A stretch of DNA of 64,000 nt from Streptomyces cucumeris. GTDB lineage: Bacteria; Actinomycetota; Actinomycetes; Streptomycetales; Streptomycetaceae. The position numbers and the translations under genes were made by a program. The stretch lies in assembly GCF_024295805.1 (NCBI RefSeq), contig NZ_JANCLX010000003.1:367597-431596 (forward strand), in the 5' to 3' direction. Every line of letters starts with the position of its first letter. The first letter of the stretch is position 1. Shown here one piece after another: positions 52,090-60,729 of the stretch. The notes below the pieces were generated by a model. That model made no database searches and had not been told where the DNA came from. It was given only the letters and a program-made list of their open reading frames with translations.

Positions 52090-53922
52090 TCAGTCGGTGA
52101 CATCGACTCCGTAGCCGCGGGCGAGGTCGGCCAGACCATGGTCGTAGCCTTGGCCGACGGCGCGCAGCCGCCAGCTCTCTCCTCGGCGGTAGAGCTCAGC
52201 GAGGATCATGGTGCGCTCTGTGGTGGCGGCGTCGAGGGTGGCTCGGGCGGTCGGAGCCGCGCCGATCCCGCAGCTGGCGGTGATCTCGATGGCCCCGACG
52301 TCTGAGAAGGTCGCGGTGCCATCGATCGCGGCGGCGATGACGACCCGGTGGATCTCCACGGGCAGGCGCTCCAAGTCCGTGATGACGGCTTGCTCCGTGG
52401 GGCCGTCCGTGGCGAGCCGCACGGTGCCGTCCGGGTGCTCGGGTGTGCGGTAGAAGACGAAGTCCTCGTCCCCGGCCACGTGTTCCTGCGCGTCGACCGC
52501 GAAAGCGACGACGTCCACTTCGCAGACGGTCTGTTGACGCCATGTGGCGGCAACCGTCCAGGCCGTGCCGGTGCCGGGCAGGTCGATGACGGCGCCTCGG
52601 ACCAGTACCTCTCCCGTCTCCGGCCGGCTCCCAGCCGCGCTCTGTGCCGGCGGAGGCGTGGGGGCGAGCAGCCAGTCGGCGTCGTGGACAGGGAGGCCGA
52701 GGGCGGTGATGCGCGGCATACGGCGATCCGCTTCGCCGCCGGACAGCACGACGACATCGGTCACACTGGCGGAGAGATTGACCGCCGCGGACGCACCAAG
52801 GGCAACGGCACGGGCACGGGCTTCTGCAGCCGCGTCGTGGGCGCCGCCGAGGACCAGGACCCTGCGTCCGGTGAGCGACCGGGCCGTACCGGCGGTGGGC
52901 GCGACCGGCATGGCCGTAGGCGGTGCCGGGACACTCAGTCCGGGTCCCGGCTGTGCGGTCGTCTCGCTCGCGGCCATCTCGGCTGCGGGACGCCGACGGG
53001 CGGTGCCCTTGGCGCGGCCGGGCTGTACATTTCCCAGCAGCCGCAGGTAGGTCGGCTCGTCCACGAGGGGAACGCCCTCGTCCGCGGCGCGACGCAGCTT
53101 CCCGGATGCGGTGCCGGGGTCATTGGTGACGACGACGCTGGTCTGACCGCTGACCGAGGTCATCATGTTCAAGCCGGCCGCCACCGAGCGGGCGACCAGT
53201 TCCTCGCGGGAGATCTGAGTGTCCCCGGTGATGGCGACCTTCATGCCCTGCACCAGCGACCCACCCGACTTCATACGGCCGGGATTGCGATACGGGCAGG
53301 GCGTCTTGGGAACGTACGGCCTGTAGTCCTGGCGGGGCGGGCACTCCAGCAGCGGCAGGGACAAGCCCAGTCGCTCGGCGGCGCCGAGCGAGCCGCGCAG
53401 GATGCCGGAGAGCACTCGGACGTCGTCCTGTGCATCGTGGGCCTTCTCCTGGCGCACGCCGTAGTGCGCGGCGAGGGTGCCCAGCTTGAGGTCGGACGTC
53501 GCGGGCCCGACCAGCCGATTGAGGGCCAGTGTGCACAACCGTCTGCTGACCGGGGCCCAGGAGCGGACATGGGCGAACTCATGGGCCAGGAAGTCGTAGT
53601 CGAACTGCGCGTTGTGGGCGACCATGACCCGACTGCTGAGCAGAGCCCCCACCTGCGGCGCGACCTGTTCGAAGGTGGGGGCGTCGGCGAGTCGCTCGGG
53701 GGTGAGGCCGTGGATGTGGACCGGACCGGGGTCGCAGCCCGGGTTGAGGAGAGTGAAGAACTCCCCCGTCTGATTGCCGTGTGCGTCCAGTGTGAGCATC
53801 GCCAGGGACAGGACGCGGTCCCGTCCCGGTCTCAGTCCGGAGGTCTCCACGTCCACGAGCACCCAGTCGTGGAAGAAGTCAGGCAGCGTCGGCCACTTCG
53901 GCCTCGACGACGGCAGGGTCAT
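52090..53922 (-). CDS. Fusion of DEDDh exonuclease, two BRCT-like domains and TerD
   Basis: 610 aa. Domain order: DEDDh 3'-5' exonuclease (DVETSGL with D24 and E26, AHNAQFDYDFLAHEF, KAHDAQDDVRVL); a BRCT domain (KVAITGDTQISREELVARSVAAGLNMMTSVSGQTSVVVTND) near 225-300; a second BRCT-like stretch (RRVLVLGGAHDAAAEARARAVALGASAAVNLSASVTDVVVLSGG) near 345-420; and a C-terminal TerD domain (DVVAFAVDAQEHVAGDEDFVFYRTPEHPDG, then ITDLERLPVEIHRVVIAAAID) near 440-610, which binds calcium in tellurite-resistance proteins. The fusion ties DNA or nucleotide processing to the stress-linked Ter system; its exact job is unknown. Expected product is cytoplasmic. Confidence 0.88.
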   Translation of the reverse strand: MTLPSSRPKWPTLPDFFHDWVLVDVETSGLRPGRDRVLSLAMLTLDAHGNQTGEFFTLLNPGCDPGPVHIHGLTPERLADAPTFEQVAPQVGALLSSRVMVAHNAQFDYDFLAHEFAHVRSWAPVSRRLCTLALNRLVGPATSDLKLGTLAAHYGVRQEKAHDAQDDVRVLSGILRGSLGAAERLGLSLPLLECPPRQDYRPYVPKTPCPYRNPGRMKSGGSLVQGMKVAITGDTQISREELVARSVAAGLNMMTSVSGQTSVVVTNDPGTASGKLRRAADEGVPLVDEPTYLRLLGNVQPGRAKGTARRRPAAEMAASETTAQPGPGLSVPAPPTAMPVAPTAGTARSLTGRRVLVLGGAHDAAAEARARAVALGASAAVNLSASVTDVVVLSGGEADRRMPRITALGLPVHDADWLLAPTPPPAQSAAGSRPETGEVLVRGAVIDLPGTGTAWTVAATWRQQTVCEVDVVAFAVDAQEHVAGDEDFVFYRTPEHPDGTVRLATDGPTEQAVITDLERLPVEIHRVVIAAAIDGTATFSDVGAIEITASCGIGAAPTARATLDAATTERTMILAELYRRGESWRLRAVGQGYDHGLADLARGYGVDVTD

Positions 53923-54336
53923 AGGTGGCCTCCCCCCCCCGGAAACAGCGGCGCGCTCGGCCTCTCCGTGGTGAGGTCGGCGGGGTCGGATTTTCGCATG
54001 TCTCGCGTGCTGTTCGTGGTGAATCCGTGATGGGAAGGCAGATCGGGCTCGTCCCGGTCATCGTTCGGTCTCGGCGACGGCTGAGAGGCAGTGTTGCCTG
54101 CTTCCGCCCCGCACCCTGCGCCCCGCAGCTCGCCAACTTGCCTGCGCATCATGCGATGTGTGAGTCGGCGTTCATGGATGTCGCCCTCCGCGCCGACACG
54201 GACCAGCGCCAGGCCGGGCAGCGATGGTGTGTCGTGGTGCGGCTACCAGGATGCAGTCCGCGACGAGCACAGATCACACCAGCCACACCGAGATCACCGC
54301 ACCGGGTCAGCGTGTCACTCAGTGAGTCTCCCCGCC
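53923..54336. other. Intergenic stretch without a clear gene
   Basis: About 410 bp. It starts with a C run near 53930-53940 that could be a sequencing weak point. Short frames on either strand show no family resemblance. The right part (54150-54300) is slightly less GC-biased and may be a decayed gene. Confidence 0.4.
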
Positions 54337-54687
54337 TCAGCGGAACTCGTGGATCACCTGGATCTCGCCGATGATGTGGGCGTTGAAGTCGTCCAGGTCC
54401 TCGGCCGGAACCCAGAGCTCGAGAATCGTCTGCCCGCCGGTCTGCTGGATGGGATACCGGCTCAAGAACCCCGACTCGACCTCGAAACGAGTGACGAAGC
54501 CGGCGCCATCGTGCTTCACGTTCCAGTCTCGCGCGATCCTGACCGCGTAGTCCTCGTTGAGGACCGGGTAGAAGATCGGCTGCTCGGGCAGCCGGGGCGG
54601 CCAGGCACGCCAGTTCAGCTCCCGAACCAGATCCAGCTCCGCGGGGCCGGTGGGACGCCACAGAGTTGTTGCTTGCCGGCCGGTCAT
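54337..54687 (-). CDS. ADP-ribosylation/crystallin J1-like conserved protein
   Basis: 116 aa. TTLWRPTGPAELDLVRELNWRAWPPRLPEQPIFYPVLNEDYAVRIARDW, then VTRFEVESGFLSRYPIQQTGGQTILELWVPAEDLDDFNAHIIGEIQVIHEFR, a well-conserved small family in actinomycetes and other bacteria. It is named from a remote crystallin J1/ADP-ribosylation resemblance but no function is known. ATG 54687 has GGAG eight bases upstream; two codons earlier another ATG is possible. Confidence 0.85.
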   Translation of the reverse strand: MTGRQATTLWRPTGPAELDLVRELNWRAWPPRLPEQPIFYPVLNEDYAVRIARDWNVKHDGAGFVTRFEVESGFLSRYPIQQTGGQTILELWVPAEDLDDFNAHIIGEIQVIHEFR

Positions 54688-54910
54688 CTGCATCGCTCCC
54701 TGAGCGTGGGTCACCGTACGAAAGGTGGGAGAGCGGACGATACCGGCAGCGAACTCGGCGGCCACGCGATTCCGCACCCTGACCGGTCGTTACGGGACCA
54801 TCCTTCGGCCGTGTCTCCTGTGCTCTTCGCACGCCGGCAGGTATCGGTGCGGAGCCGTGACCTCAGCGGACAACAGGCCGTGTACGGCGTCGGCTCGATA
54901 TCATCTCGCC

Positions 54911-55681
54911 GTGATCATTTCCAGCGCCAGCACCACGGTCTTCGACATCGACGGTACTCTCTGCTTCGACGGACGGATGATCGACAGCAAGATCTTGGCA
55001 GCCATCGAGGACTGCGAACGTGTCGGCCACCAACTGGTCTTCGCCTCCGCCCGGCCGGTCCGCGACCTTCTGCCCGTCCTCGACGGGGCGTTCCCCACCG
55101 CCACGCTGATAGGCGGGAACGGCAGCCTTGTCTCGGTCGGCGGCCAGATCCGAGCACGTGCCGCGTTCGGTACCGACGAACTCGGCCAACTGCTGGCGGA
55201 AGCCGAGCGGTTCCGGGCCGGCTACCTCGCCGACGGCCCCTGGGACTACGCCTACACCGGTCCGGCCGACCACCCGATCCTCAGCCGTGTCGACCAGGGC
55301 CGCCTCGCCCGCCAGGTCGAACTCACCGATCTCCCTGCCGTCGTGAAGTTCCTCGTGGTCGACGCGACCGATATGACAGCCCTCGCAGAGGCCGGCCGCA
55401 CCCTCGGGATGACCGTCAACCACCACCTCGACGAGGCGATCATCGATTTCGCCCCGGGCGCCACGAACAAGTGGCAGGCGCTGGTCTCGCTGGGGATCGA
55501 CCAGTACAACGCCTTCGGCAACGACATCAACGACCTCGACCTGCTGCGCAACGCACAGCACGGGGTCCGCGTCGGTACCCACCCAGGCCTGGACGGCGTC
55601 GCCCGTGTCACCGTCGCCCCCGACCCGGACGCCGTCGCCGCCGAGATCTCCCTCTTGGCCGCCGCGACGCCTGCGGCCTGA
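54911..55681 (+). CDS. HAD-superfamily hydrolase (Cof-like phosphatase)
   Basis: 256 aa. HAD motif I is FDIDGTLCFDG, motif II FASARPVRD, and motif IV GNDINDLDLLRNAQHGVRVGTHPG with the metal Asp pair; the cap lies between (LIGGNGSLV, AYTGPADHPI). It probably removes phosphate from a small sugar phosphate or cofactor. GTG 54911 has no strong ribosome site but a promoter-like GATATCAT just before it, which might mean a leaderless start; an in-frame GTG at 54857 is an alternative. Confidence 0.83.
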   Translation: MIISSASTTVFDIDGTLCFDGRMIDSKILAAIEDCERVGHQLVFASARPVRDLLPVLDGAFPTATLIGGNGSLVSVGGQIRARAAFGTDELGQLLAEAERFRAGYLADGPWDYAYTGPADHPILSRVDQGRLARQVELTDLPAVVKFLVVDATDMTALAEAGRTLGMTVNHHLDEAIIDFAPGATNKWQALVSLGIDQYNAFGNDINDLDLLRNAQHGVRVGTHPGLDGVARVTVAPDPDAVAAEISLLAAATPAA

Positions 55682-55717
55682 GGGCTGTACCGTCGGTCAA
55701 CTGGGCATCCCGATCGA

Positions 55718-55898
55718 GGATGGCCGCTACGCCTCGCGATCGCCTCCGGGCGGTCGTCCGCCACACTGAACCCGGCGCAGGCTGTTGCGGATCTGGTGAT
55801 CTGGTGCACCAGCCGCGGGAAGACCGCGCGGATGTGCCGTCGACGCAGGCAATCCCGGATCACGCGGAACGAGTACGCGCGATCCGCGTCACCGGCAC
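55718..55898 (-). pseudogene. Decayed IS5-type transposase C-terminal fragment
   Basis: On the minus strand the segment reads DADRAYSFRVIRDCLRRRHIRAV in one frame, the IS5-family region GD.AYSS..IR.YLRRRGI. The matching next part (QIRNSLRRVQCGGRPPGGDRE, like the family's NRLRRG..GGRPP.FD) is in another frame, so a frameshift separates them. No start, no ends and no flanking repeats were found. A CACCGG hexamer run (about 55890-55920) lies at its edge. Confidence 0.6.
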
Positions 55899-56154
55899 CG
55901 GCACCGGCACCGGCACCGACGGCAGCGGCCCACGCACGCAAGGCCGACACGTCGATGCGTACCGCGTCGCCATGTCCGGCCATGTCCGCGGGACTTGACG
56001 GTCCGTGGCAGGCGCCTCCTCGTCACACGTGTCCGCGCCGGCCAGCTCGTCGCCCATGCCGTCGGCGGAAACTCCGCGTCGCGCACGAGATGAACACGTA
56101 TGAGAACGACCGCAGCCGACATCCGCGGCCCGACGGCGCCCGGTGCGGCTGAGC

Positions 56155-56781
56155 TCACGCCGCGGCGGCGGCGCGGTGCAGCGTGAACCAGAACGTCGGG
56201 ACCGGGTTGGTGCCGGGTGTCACGTCGACCAGCTGCCACCCGGTGAACCTGGCGCTGAGTTCGTCGGCGGTGACGCCGGAGATCGGGTCGTCGAACGCCT
56301 CGGGCCCGTACCCGAACATCAGCAGTCGTGCGCCGGGCGCGGCACGCTGCGTGAGGCCGGCCGCGTAGGCGTCGCGGCGGTGCGGTGGGATCCCGCAGTA
56401 GCAGCTCAGGTCGAAGAACAGATCGTACGGGCCGGGCACGCCCACCTCGTCGAGTCGGGTGGCGTCGCCGCACAGCACCGTGACATCCGCTCCGGCTGCG
56501 GCAGCCTTCTCCCTCGCCTGCCGGACCGCGCGGTCGACCAGGTCGACGGCCGCCACCCGCCAGCCATGCCGGGCCAGATACACCGCGTTGGTTCCGGTTC
56601 CGCAGCCGAGTTCGAGGACCTGGCCCGGCATCAGCGCGCCGGGCCACTCCACCAGGGCCATGAGCTCGGGCGGCGTGATGCCGCTGTCCCACGGCGGCTT
56701 GCCGTCCCGGTAGAAGTCCTCCAACTCACGGCGCACCGCCGCCTCCTGGTCGAGCTCCGCTGCCGTCCAGGTCTTACTCAT
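56155..56781 (-). CDS. Class I SAM-dependent methyltransferase
   Basis: 208 aa. SAM motif VLELGCGTGTNAVYLARHGWRVAAVDLVDRAV near residue 55; ADVTVLCGDATRLDEVGVPGPYDLFFDLSCYCGIPPHRRDAYAAGL, then PGARLLMFGYGPE. The DGKPPWDSGITPPEL opening resembles the thiopurine/tellurite-type methyltransferases. It is divergent from a TetR-family regulator, with an inverted repeat between them, and so probably protects against or modifies a small toxic compound. GGAGGGG five bases before ATG 56781 fixes the start. Confidence 0.88.
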   Translation of the reverse strand: MSKTWTAAELDQEAAVRRELEDFYRDGKPPWDSGITPPELMALVEWPGALMPGQVLELGCGTGTNAVYLARHGWRVAAVDLVDRAVRQAREKAAAAGADVTVLCGDATRLDEVGVPGPYDLFFDLSCYCGIPPHRRDAYAAGLTQRAAPGARLLMFGYGPEAFDDPISGVTADELSARFTGWQLVDVTPGTNPVPTFWFTLHRAAAAA

Positions 56782-56798
56782 CACTACCCCTCCAAGAA

Positions 56799-56830
56799 TT
56801 TAGAGTCTTCCTCTAGTGACTGACTCTAGA
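56799..56830. promoter_or_regulatory. Inverted repeat in the methyltransferase/TetR divergent promoter
   Basis: TTTAGAGTC (56799-56807) and GACTCTAGA (56822-56830) match in 8 of 9 positions as an inverted repeat with a 14-nt spacer. The region is the only AT-richer part and overlaps the likely promoters, as expected of a TetR operator. Confidence 0.55.
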
Positions 56831-56844
56831 GATAGACTCCCGAT

Positions 56845-57507
56845 ATGGATGCGGTCAAGGGATCCGACGGACAGAACGTCAAGCGCCCCGACAAGCGGGC
56901 CGAGCGCTCGCGGCGCACCCGCGAGAAGATCGTCGCGGCGGCGCGGGACCTGTTCGTCGCGCAGGGGTACGGCGCGACAAGCCTCCAGGAGGTCGCGGAT
57001 CGCGCGGGCGTGGCCGTTCAGACCGTGTACTTCGTGTTCCGCAACAAGCGCGCGCTGTTCAAAGATGTCGTCGACACGTCCATCGCGGGCGATGCCGAAC
57101 CGATCGCCACGATGGACCGCGACTGGTTCCGCGCCGCGTGCGCCGAACCCACCGCGGCCGGGCAACTGCGCGCGCACCTGCGGGGCGTACGCGACATCCT
57201 CGGCCGTGTCGCCCCGATCATGCCGCTGATCGCGGCTGCGGCGGCCACGGACCCGGAGATCGCCGCGCAGTGGCCCGCCGACCCCGACCCGCGCTACACC
57301 GTCCAGCACGCGGCAGCGGAGGCACTGATCTCCAAGCCCGACGTCCGCCCCGGCATCGATACCGCCCGCGCCGCCGACCTGCTGTACGGGCTGCTCAGCC
57401 CGGAGCTGTACCTGCTCTTCGTCCACAACCGGGGCTGGTCCCCCGAGGCCTGGGAGGAGTGGGCCCGCGCGGCCCTCACGACCGCCCTCTGCGCTGATCA
57501 CGCGTAG
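56845..57507 (+). CDS. TetR-family transcriptional regulator
   Basis: 220 aa. The helix-turn-helix is RTREKIVAAARDLFVAQGYGATSLQEVADRAGVAVQTVYFVFRNKRALFKDVVD (about 25-78); the rest is a helical ligand-binding domain. As a typical divergent repressor it likely controls the SAM methyltransferase and itself through the repeat at 56799. ATG 56845 is the first in frame after the operator. Confidence 0.92.
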   Translation: MDAVKGSDGQNVKRPDKRAERSRRTREKIVAAARDLFVAQGYGATSLQEVADRAGVAVQTVYFVFRNKRALFKDVVDTSIAGDAEPIATMDRDWFRAACAEPTAAGQLRAHLRGVRDILGRVAPIMPLIAAAAATDPEIAAQWPADPDPRYTVQHAAAEALISKPDVRPGIDTARAADLLYGLLSPELYLLFVHNRGWSPEAWEEWARAALTTALCADHA

Positions 57508-57712
57508 GCCACCGACCCTTGGGGCGCCGTGAACAAGCGCCCGTCTTCATGAGTCGTCGCTGAGAACCGGGCGCCTGAAACACCCTCAAGAAACAGCCTG
57601 GGCTGTTCACGACGACCTCAAGCGTGGAAGCGCACCAAGGACTGGTGAACTCCCGAACGTGAACGCCGCCAGGGGGTTGGCGTTGCGGGCTCGCGTCCCT
57701 AACGTAGAGCGG

Positions 57713-57733
57713 AATATGAGCACCGCTCACATT
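57713..57733. promoter_or_regulatory. TetR operator copy before the dipeptidase-like gene
   Basis: AATATGAG, CACCG, CTCACATT: an imperfect palindrome with the same core as the perfect one at 60689. It lies 13 bp before the start of the gene at 57747, overlapping the expected promoter/ribosome region. I infer that the TetR repressor encoded at 60015-60662 binds here. Confidence 0.65.
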
Positions 57734-57746
57734 TAAGGATCACGCG

Positions 57747-59813
57747 ATGGCCATCGTTCAACCTCTGCGCCGCGGACTCCGATCGCTCGCGGTCGTGTCG
57801 CTGCTTCTCGCCGTGACCGCCCTGGTGCTCGGTCCGGCGCCCAGCTCCGCGGCGGAGTCCAACTGGTGGGATCCGTCCGCGAGGCCCGCACCCGACTCGC
57901 AGATCAACGTCACGGGCGAGCCCTTCAAGGGCACCGACTCCCAGGGCCGCGTCAGGGGTTTCGTCGACGCCCACGACCACATCATGTCCAATGAGGGCTT
58001 CGGCGGCCGGCTGATCTGCGGCAAGCCGTTCTCGGACCAGGGCGTCACCGATGCGCTCAAGGACTGCCCCGAGCACTACCCCGACGGCTCGCTCGCCATC
58101 TTCGACATGATCACCAAGGGCGGCGACGGCAAGCACGACCCCAATGGGTGGCCCACCTTCAAGGACTGGCCCGCCCATGACTCGCTGACCCATCAGCAGA
58201 ACTACTACGCCTGGATCGAGCGGGCATGGCGCGGCGGCCAGCGGGTGCTGGTCAACGACCTGGTCACCAACGGCGTGATCTGCTCGGTGTACTTCTTCAA
58301 GGACCGCGGCTGTGACGAGATGACCGCCATTCGTCTCGAGGCGAAGAAGACGTACGACATGCAGGCCTTCATCGACAAGATGTACGGCGGCCCGGGCAAG
58401 GGCTGGTTCCGGATCGTCACGGACAGCGCGCAGGCCCGCAAGGTCATCGAGCAGGGCAAGCTGGCCGTCGTCCTGGGCGTCGAGACCTCGGAGCCGTTCG
58501 GCTGCAAGCAGATCCTGGACGTCGCGCAGTGCAGCAAGGGGGATATCGACCGGGGCCTGGACGAGCTGAAGGAACTGGGCGTCAGCAGCATGTTCCTGTG
58601 CCACAAGTTCGACAACGCACTGTGCGGGGTGCGCTTCGACTCCGGCACGCTCGGTACGGCCATCAACGTGGGCCAGTTCCTGTCGACCGGCACGTTCTGG
58701 AAGACGGAGACCTGCCGCGGCCCGCAGCACGACAACCCCATCGGCAACGCGGCGGCACCGGAGGCGGAGAAGCGGCTCCCGAAGGGCGTGGCCGTCCCCT
58801 CGTACGCCTCGGGCGCGCAGTGCAACACCCGCGGACTGACCGACCTGGGCGCGTACGCGGTGCGCGGCATGATGAAGCGCAACATGATGCTGGAGCTTGA
58901 CCATATGAGCGTCAAGGCCGCTGATCAGGCCTTCGACATCCTCGAATCCGAGTCGTACCCCGGCGCCATCTCCTCGCACAGCTGGATGGACCTGGGCTGG
59001 ACCGAACGCCTCTACAAGCTCGGCGGGTTCGCCGCCCAGTACATGAGCGGCTCCGAGGCCTTCAGCGCGGAGGCCAAGCGCACGGACGCGCTGCGCGAGA
59101 AGTACAACGTCGGCTACGGCTACGGCACCGACATGAACGGTGTCGGAGGCTGGCCGGCGCCACGGGGCGGGGACACCCCGAACCCGGTGAAGTACCCCTT
59201 CCGCAGCACGGACGGCGGCTCGGTGATCGACAAGCAGACCACCGGCGAACGCACATGGGACTTCAACACCGCCGGCGGCGCGCACTACGGCTTGGTGCCG
59301 GACTGGATCGAGGACATCCGGATCGTCGGCGGTCAGGGGGTCGTCGACGACCTCTTCTCGGGAGCCGAGTCCTACCTCCGCACCTGGGGGAACTCCGAGA
59401 AGTACCAGGCCGGGAAGAACCTCGCCGCGGGCGCGGCCGCGACGGCGTCCTCGTCGGAGTGGTGGAACCCGGTCGTCAGCTTCAAGCCCGGGAAGGCGGT
59501 GGACGGCGACACGGGCACCCGCTGGGCCAGCGAGTGGAACGACGACCAGTGGCTGCGGATCGATCTCGGATCCGCGCAGCCGGTCAAGCGCGTCACCCTC
59601 GACTGGGAGCGAGCGTACGCGAAGTCGTACCGCGTCGAGGTGTCGGAGGACGGCACGAACTGGAAGTCGGTGTGGTCCACGGCCTCCGGCGACGGCGGCC
59701 TGGACACGGCCCGTTTCACCGAAGCCCAGGCGCGCTACGTACGCGTCAAGGGGCTGGAGCGCGGCACCCAGTGGGGCTACTCGCTTCGCGAGGTCGGCGT
59801 CTACGGCGGCTGA
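57747..59813 (+). CDS. Secreted dipeptidase/amidohydrolase-like protein with F5/8 type C domain
   Basis: 688 aa. A signal peptide (LRSLAVVSLLLAVTALVLGPAPSSAA) leads to a metal-dependent hydrolase domain: FVDAHDHIMSNEG gives the first HxH, and MLELDHMSVKAADQAFDIL and GAISSHSWMD resemble the later metal and catalytic motifs of membrane dipeptidases (M19) and related amidohydrolases. From about 550 is an F5/8 type C (discoidin/CBM32-like) domain (ATASSSEWWNPVVSFKPGKAVDGDTGTRWASEWNDDQWLRIDLG). The enzyme acts outside the cell on a peptide- or sugar-bearing substrate. AAGGATC precedes the ATG. It is followed by palindromic repeats. Confidence 0.84.
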   Translation: MAIVQPLRRGLRSLAVVSLLLAVTALVLGPAPSSAAESNWWDPSARPAPDSQINVTGEPFKGTDSQGRVRGFVDAHDHIMSNEGFGGRLICGKPFSDQGVTDALKDCPEHYPDGSLAIFDMITKGGDGKHDPNGWPTFKDWPAHDSLTHQQNYYAWIERAWRGGQRVLVNDLVTNGVICSVYFFKDRGCDEMTAIRLEAKKTYDMQAFIDKMYGGPGKGWFRIVTDSAQARKVIEQGKLAVVLGVETSEPFGCKQILDVAQCSKGDIDRGLDELKELGVSSMFLCHKFDNALCGVRFDSGTLGTAINVGQFLSTGTFWKTETCRGPQHDNPIGNAAAPEAEKRLPKGVAVPSYASGAQCNTRGLTDLGAYAVRGMMKRNMMLELDHMSVKAADQAFDILESESYPGAISSHSWMDLGWTERLYKLGGFAAQYMSGSEAFSAEAKRTDALREKYNVGYGYGTDMNGVGGWPAPRGGDTPNPVKYPFRSTDGGSVIDKQTTGERTWDFNTAGGAHYGLVPDWIEDIRIVGGQGVVDDLFSGAESYLRTWGNSEKYQAGKNLAAGAAATASSSEWWNPVVSFKPGKAVDGDTGTRWASEWNDDQWLRIDLGSAQPVKRVTLDWERAYAKSYRVEVSEDGTNWKSVWSTASGDGGLDTARFTEAQARYVRVKGLERGTQWGYSLREVGVYGG

Positions 59814-59940
59814 GGCACCGACGAGTCGGTGTCCAGGGCCCGGGCCCTGGCCCTGGCCCGGCTCCGGTGGAGCGTTCTTCGATGCTCGCCGCGTGCCTTC
59901 CCGGACGGCTACCGGATCAGCCCGCGGCATCTGGTGCAGG

Positions 59941-59972
59941 CGGCACCTCCCAGGGGTAGTTGGGAGGTGCCG
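59941..59972. terminator. Terminator hairpin between convergent genes
   Basis: A perfect 12-bp stem (CGGCACCTCCCA and TGGGAGGTGCCG) with an eight-base loop lies between the dipeptidase-like gene and the convergent TetR gene. A second perfect 18-bp palindrome (two 9-base halves, CCAGGGCCC and GGGCCCTGG) is at 59833-59850. Confidence 0.82.
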
Positions 59973-60014
59973 TTGCCGGACGTCGCGGACCCGAGGTGAT
60001 CCACAAGCCACGGC

Positions 60015-60662
60015 CTAGTCCTGCTGACGGGTCGCCAGGTGCCGGATGCGATCGTTCAGATAGCTGATGAGGACTCGTTTGCACTCAGCGATCAGCTGGG
60101 GGTCGCCCTGCGGATCCGTACGGAAGGCCAGTTGCAGCACACCGTCCGCGCACTCAAGGGCCACCCGCACGGCGATCTCGAGTTCGGCGTTGTCCTGGAC
60201 ACCGGTCAGGGACGCGGTCAGTGTGCGCAGCGACCCGGCGACCGCGGTGTTGTTGTCGCAGTTCGGCTCCAGGATGTGGCCCTGTCCCACCACGCCGAAG
60301 TCGACCACGCCGAACCCGGTGATCGTCCGGCGCATGGCGATGTACTCGTCGACGGTCACCTCCACGATGCCCGGGATGCCGGCGGGCGCCTCGCGCTCCA
60401 GCCGGTCCGCGACCCGCGCCAGGAAGGACTCCAGATTGCGGGCGGCGAGCGCGCCGATCAGCCCCTCCCTGTCGGAGAAGAACTGGTAGAGGGTGCCGAT
60501 GGGTACCTCCGCTCTGCGTGCCACCTCCTTGGTGGTCAGCGCGGCATAGCCGGCCTCGTCCAGGAGTTCGGCGCAGGCATCCAGCAGCCGTTCGAAGCGT
60601 TCGACGCTGCGCTTCTGGACCGGCAGCCGTCGCAGCGCCCCCGCAGCGCGGTCTTGATTCAT
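60015..60662 (-). CDS. TetR-family repressor of the GH1/dipeptidase regulon
   Basis: 215 aa. HTH: RFERLLDACAELLDEAGYAALTTKEVARRAEVPIGTLYQFFSDREGLIGAL (about 20-72), then a helical ligand domain. It is divergent from the beta-glucosidase gene; the perfect palindrome at 60689 lies in their shared promoter, and a related copy lies before the dipeptidase-like gene at 57713. ATG 60662 is chosen; a TTG 7 codons upstream is in frame but less likely. The inducer may be a sugar or glycoside. Confidence 0.92.
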   Translation of the reverse strand: MNQDRAAGALRRLPVQKRSVERFERLLDACAELLDEAGYAALTTKEVARRAEVPIGTLYQFFSDREGLIGALAARNLESFLARVADRLEREAPAGIPGIVEVTVDEYIAMRRTITGFGVVDFGVVGQGHILEPNCDNNTAVAGSLRTLTASLTGVQDNAELEIAVRVALECADGVLQLAFRTDPQGDPQLIAECKRVLISYLNDRIRHLATRQQD

Positions 60663-60688
60663 GCTTCCAGCATCCCATCGCAACGGCT

Positions 60689-60709
60689 AACATGAGCACC
60701 ACTCATGTT
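60689..60709. promoter_or_regulatory. Perfect palindrome, probable TetR operator
   Basis: AACATGAG, a five-base CACCA spacer and CTCATGTT: 8-bp perfect arms in the divergent promoter between the TetR gene and the beta-glucosidase gene, 20 bp before the latter's start. A close copy is at 57713. Confidence 0.8.
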
Positions 60710-60729
60710 TCGCGTTTCGGGGGGTGTGC

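Noticed and set aside
55796..56152. 118-aa plus-strand frame over the intergenic region
   Set aside because: Low-complexity APAPAP sequence produced by the CACCGG repeat; no ribosome site or domain.
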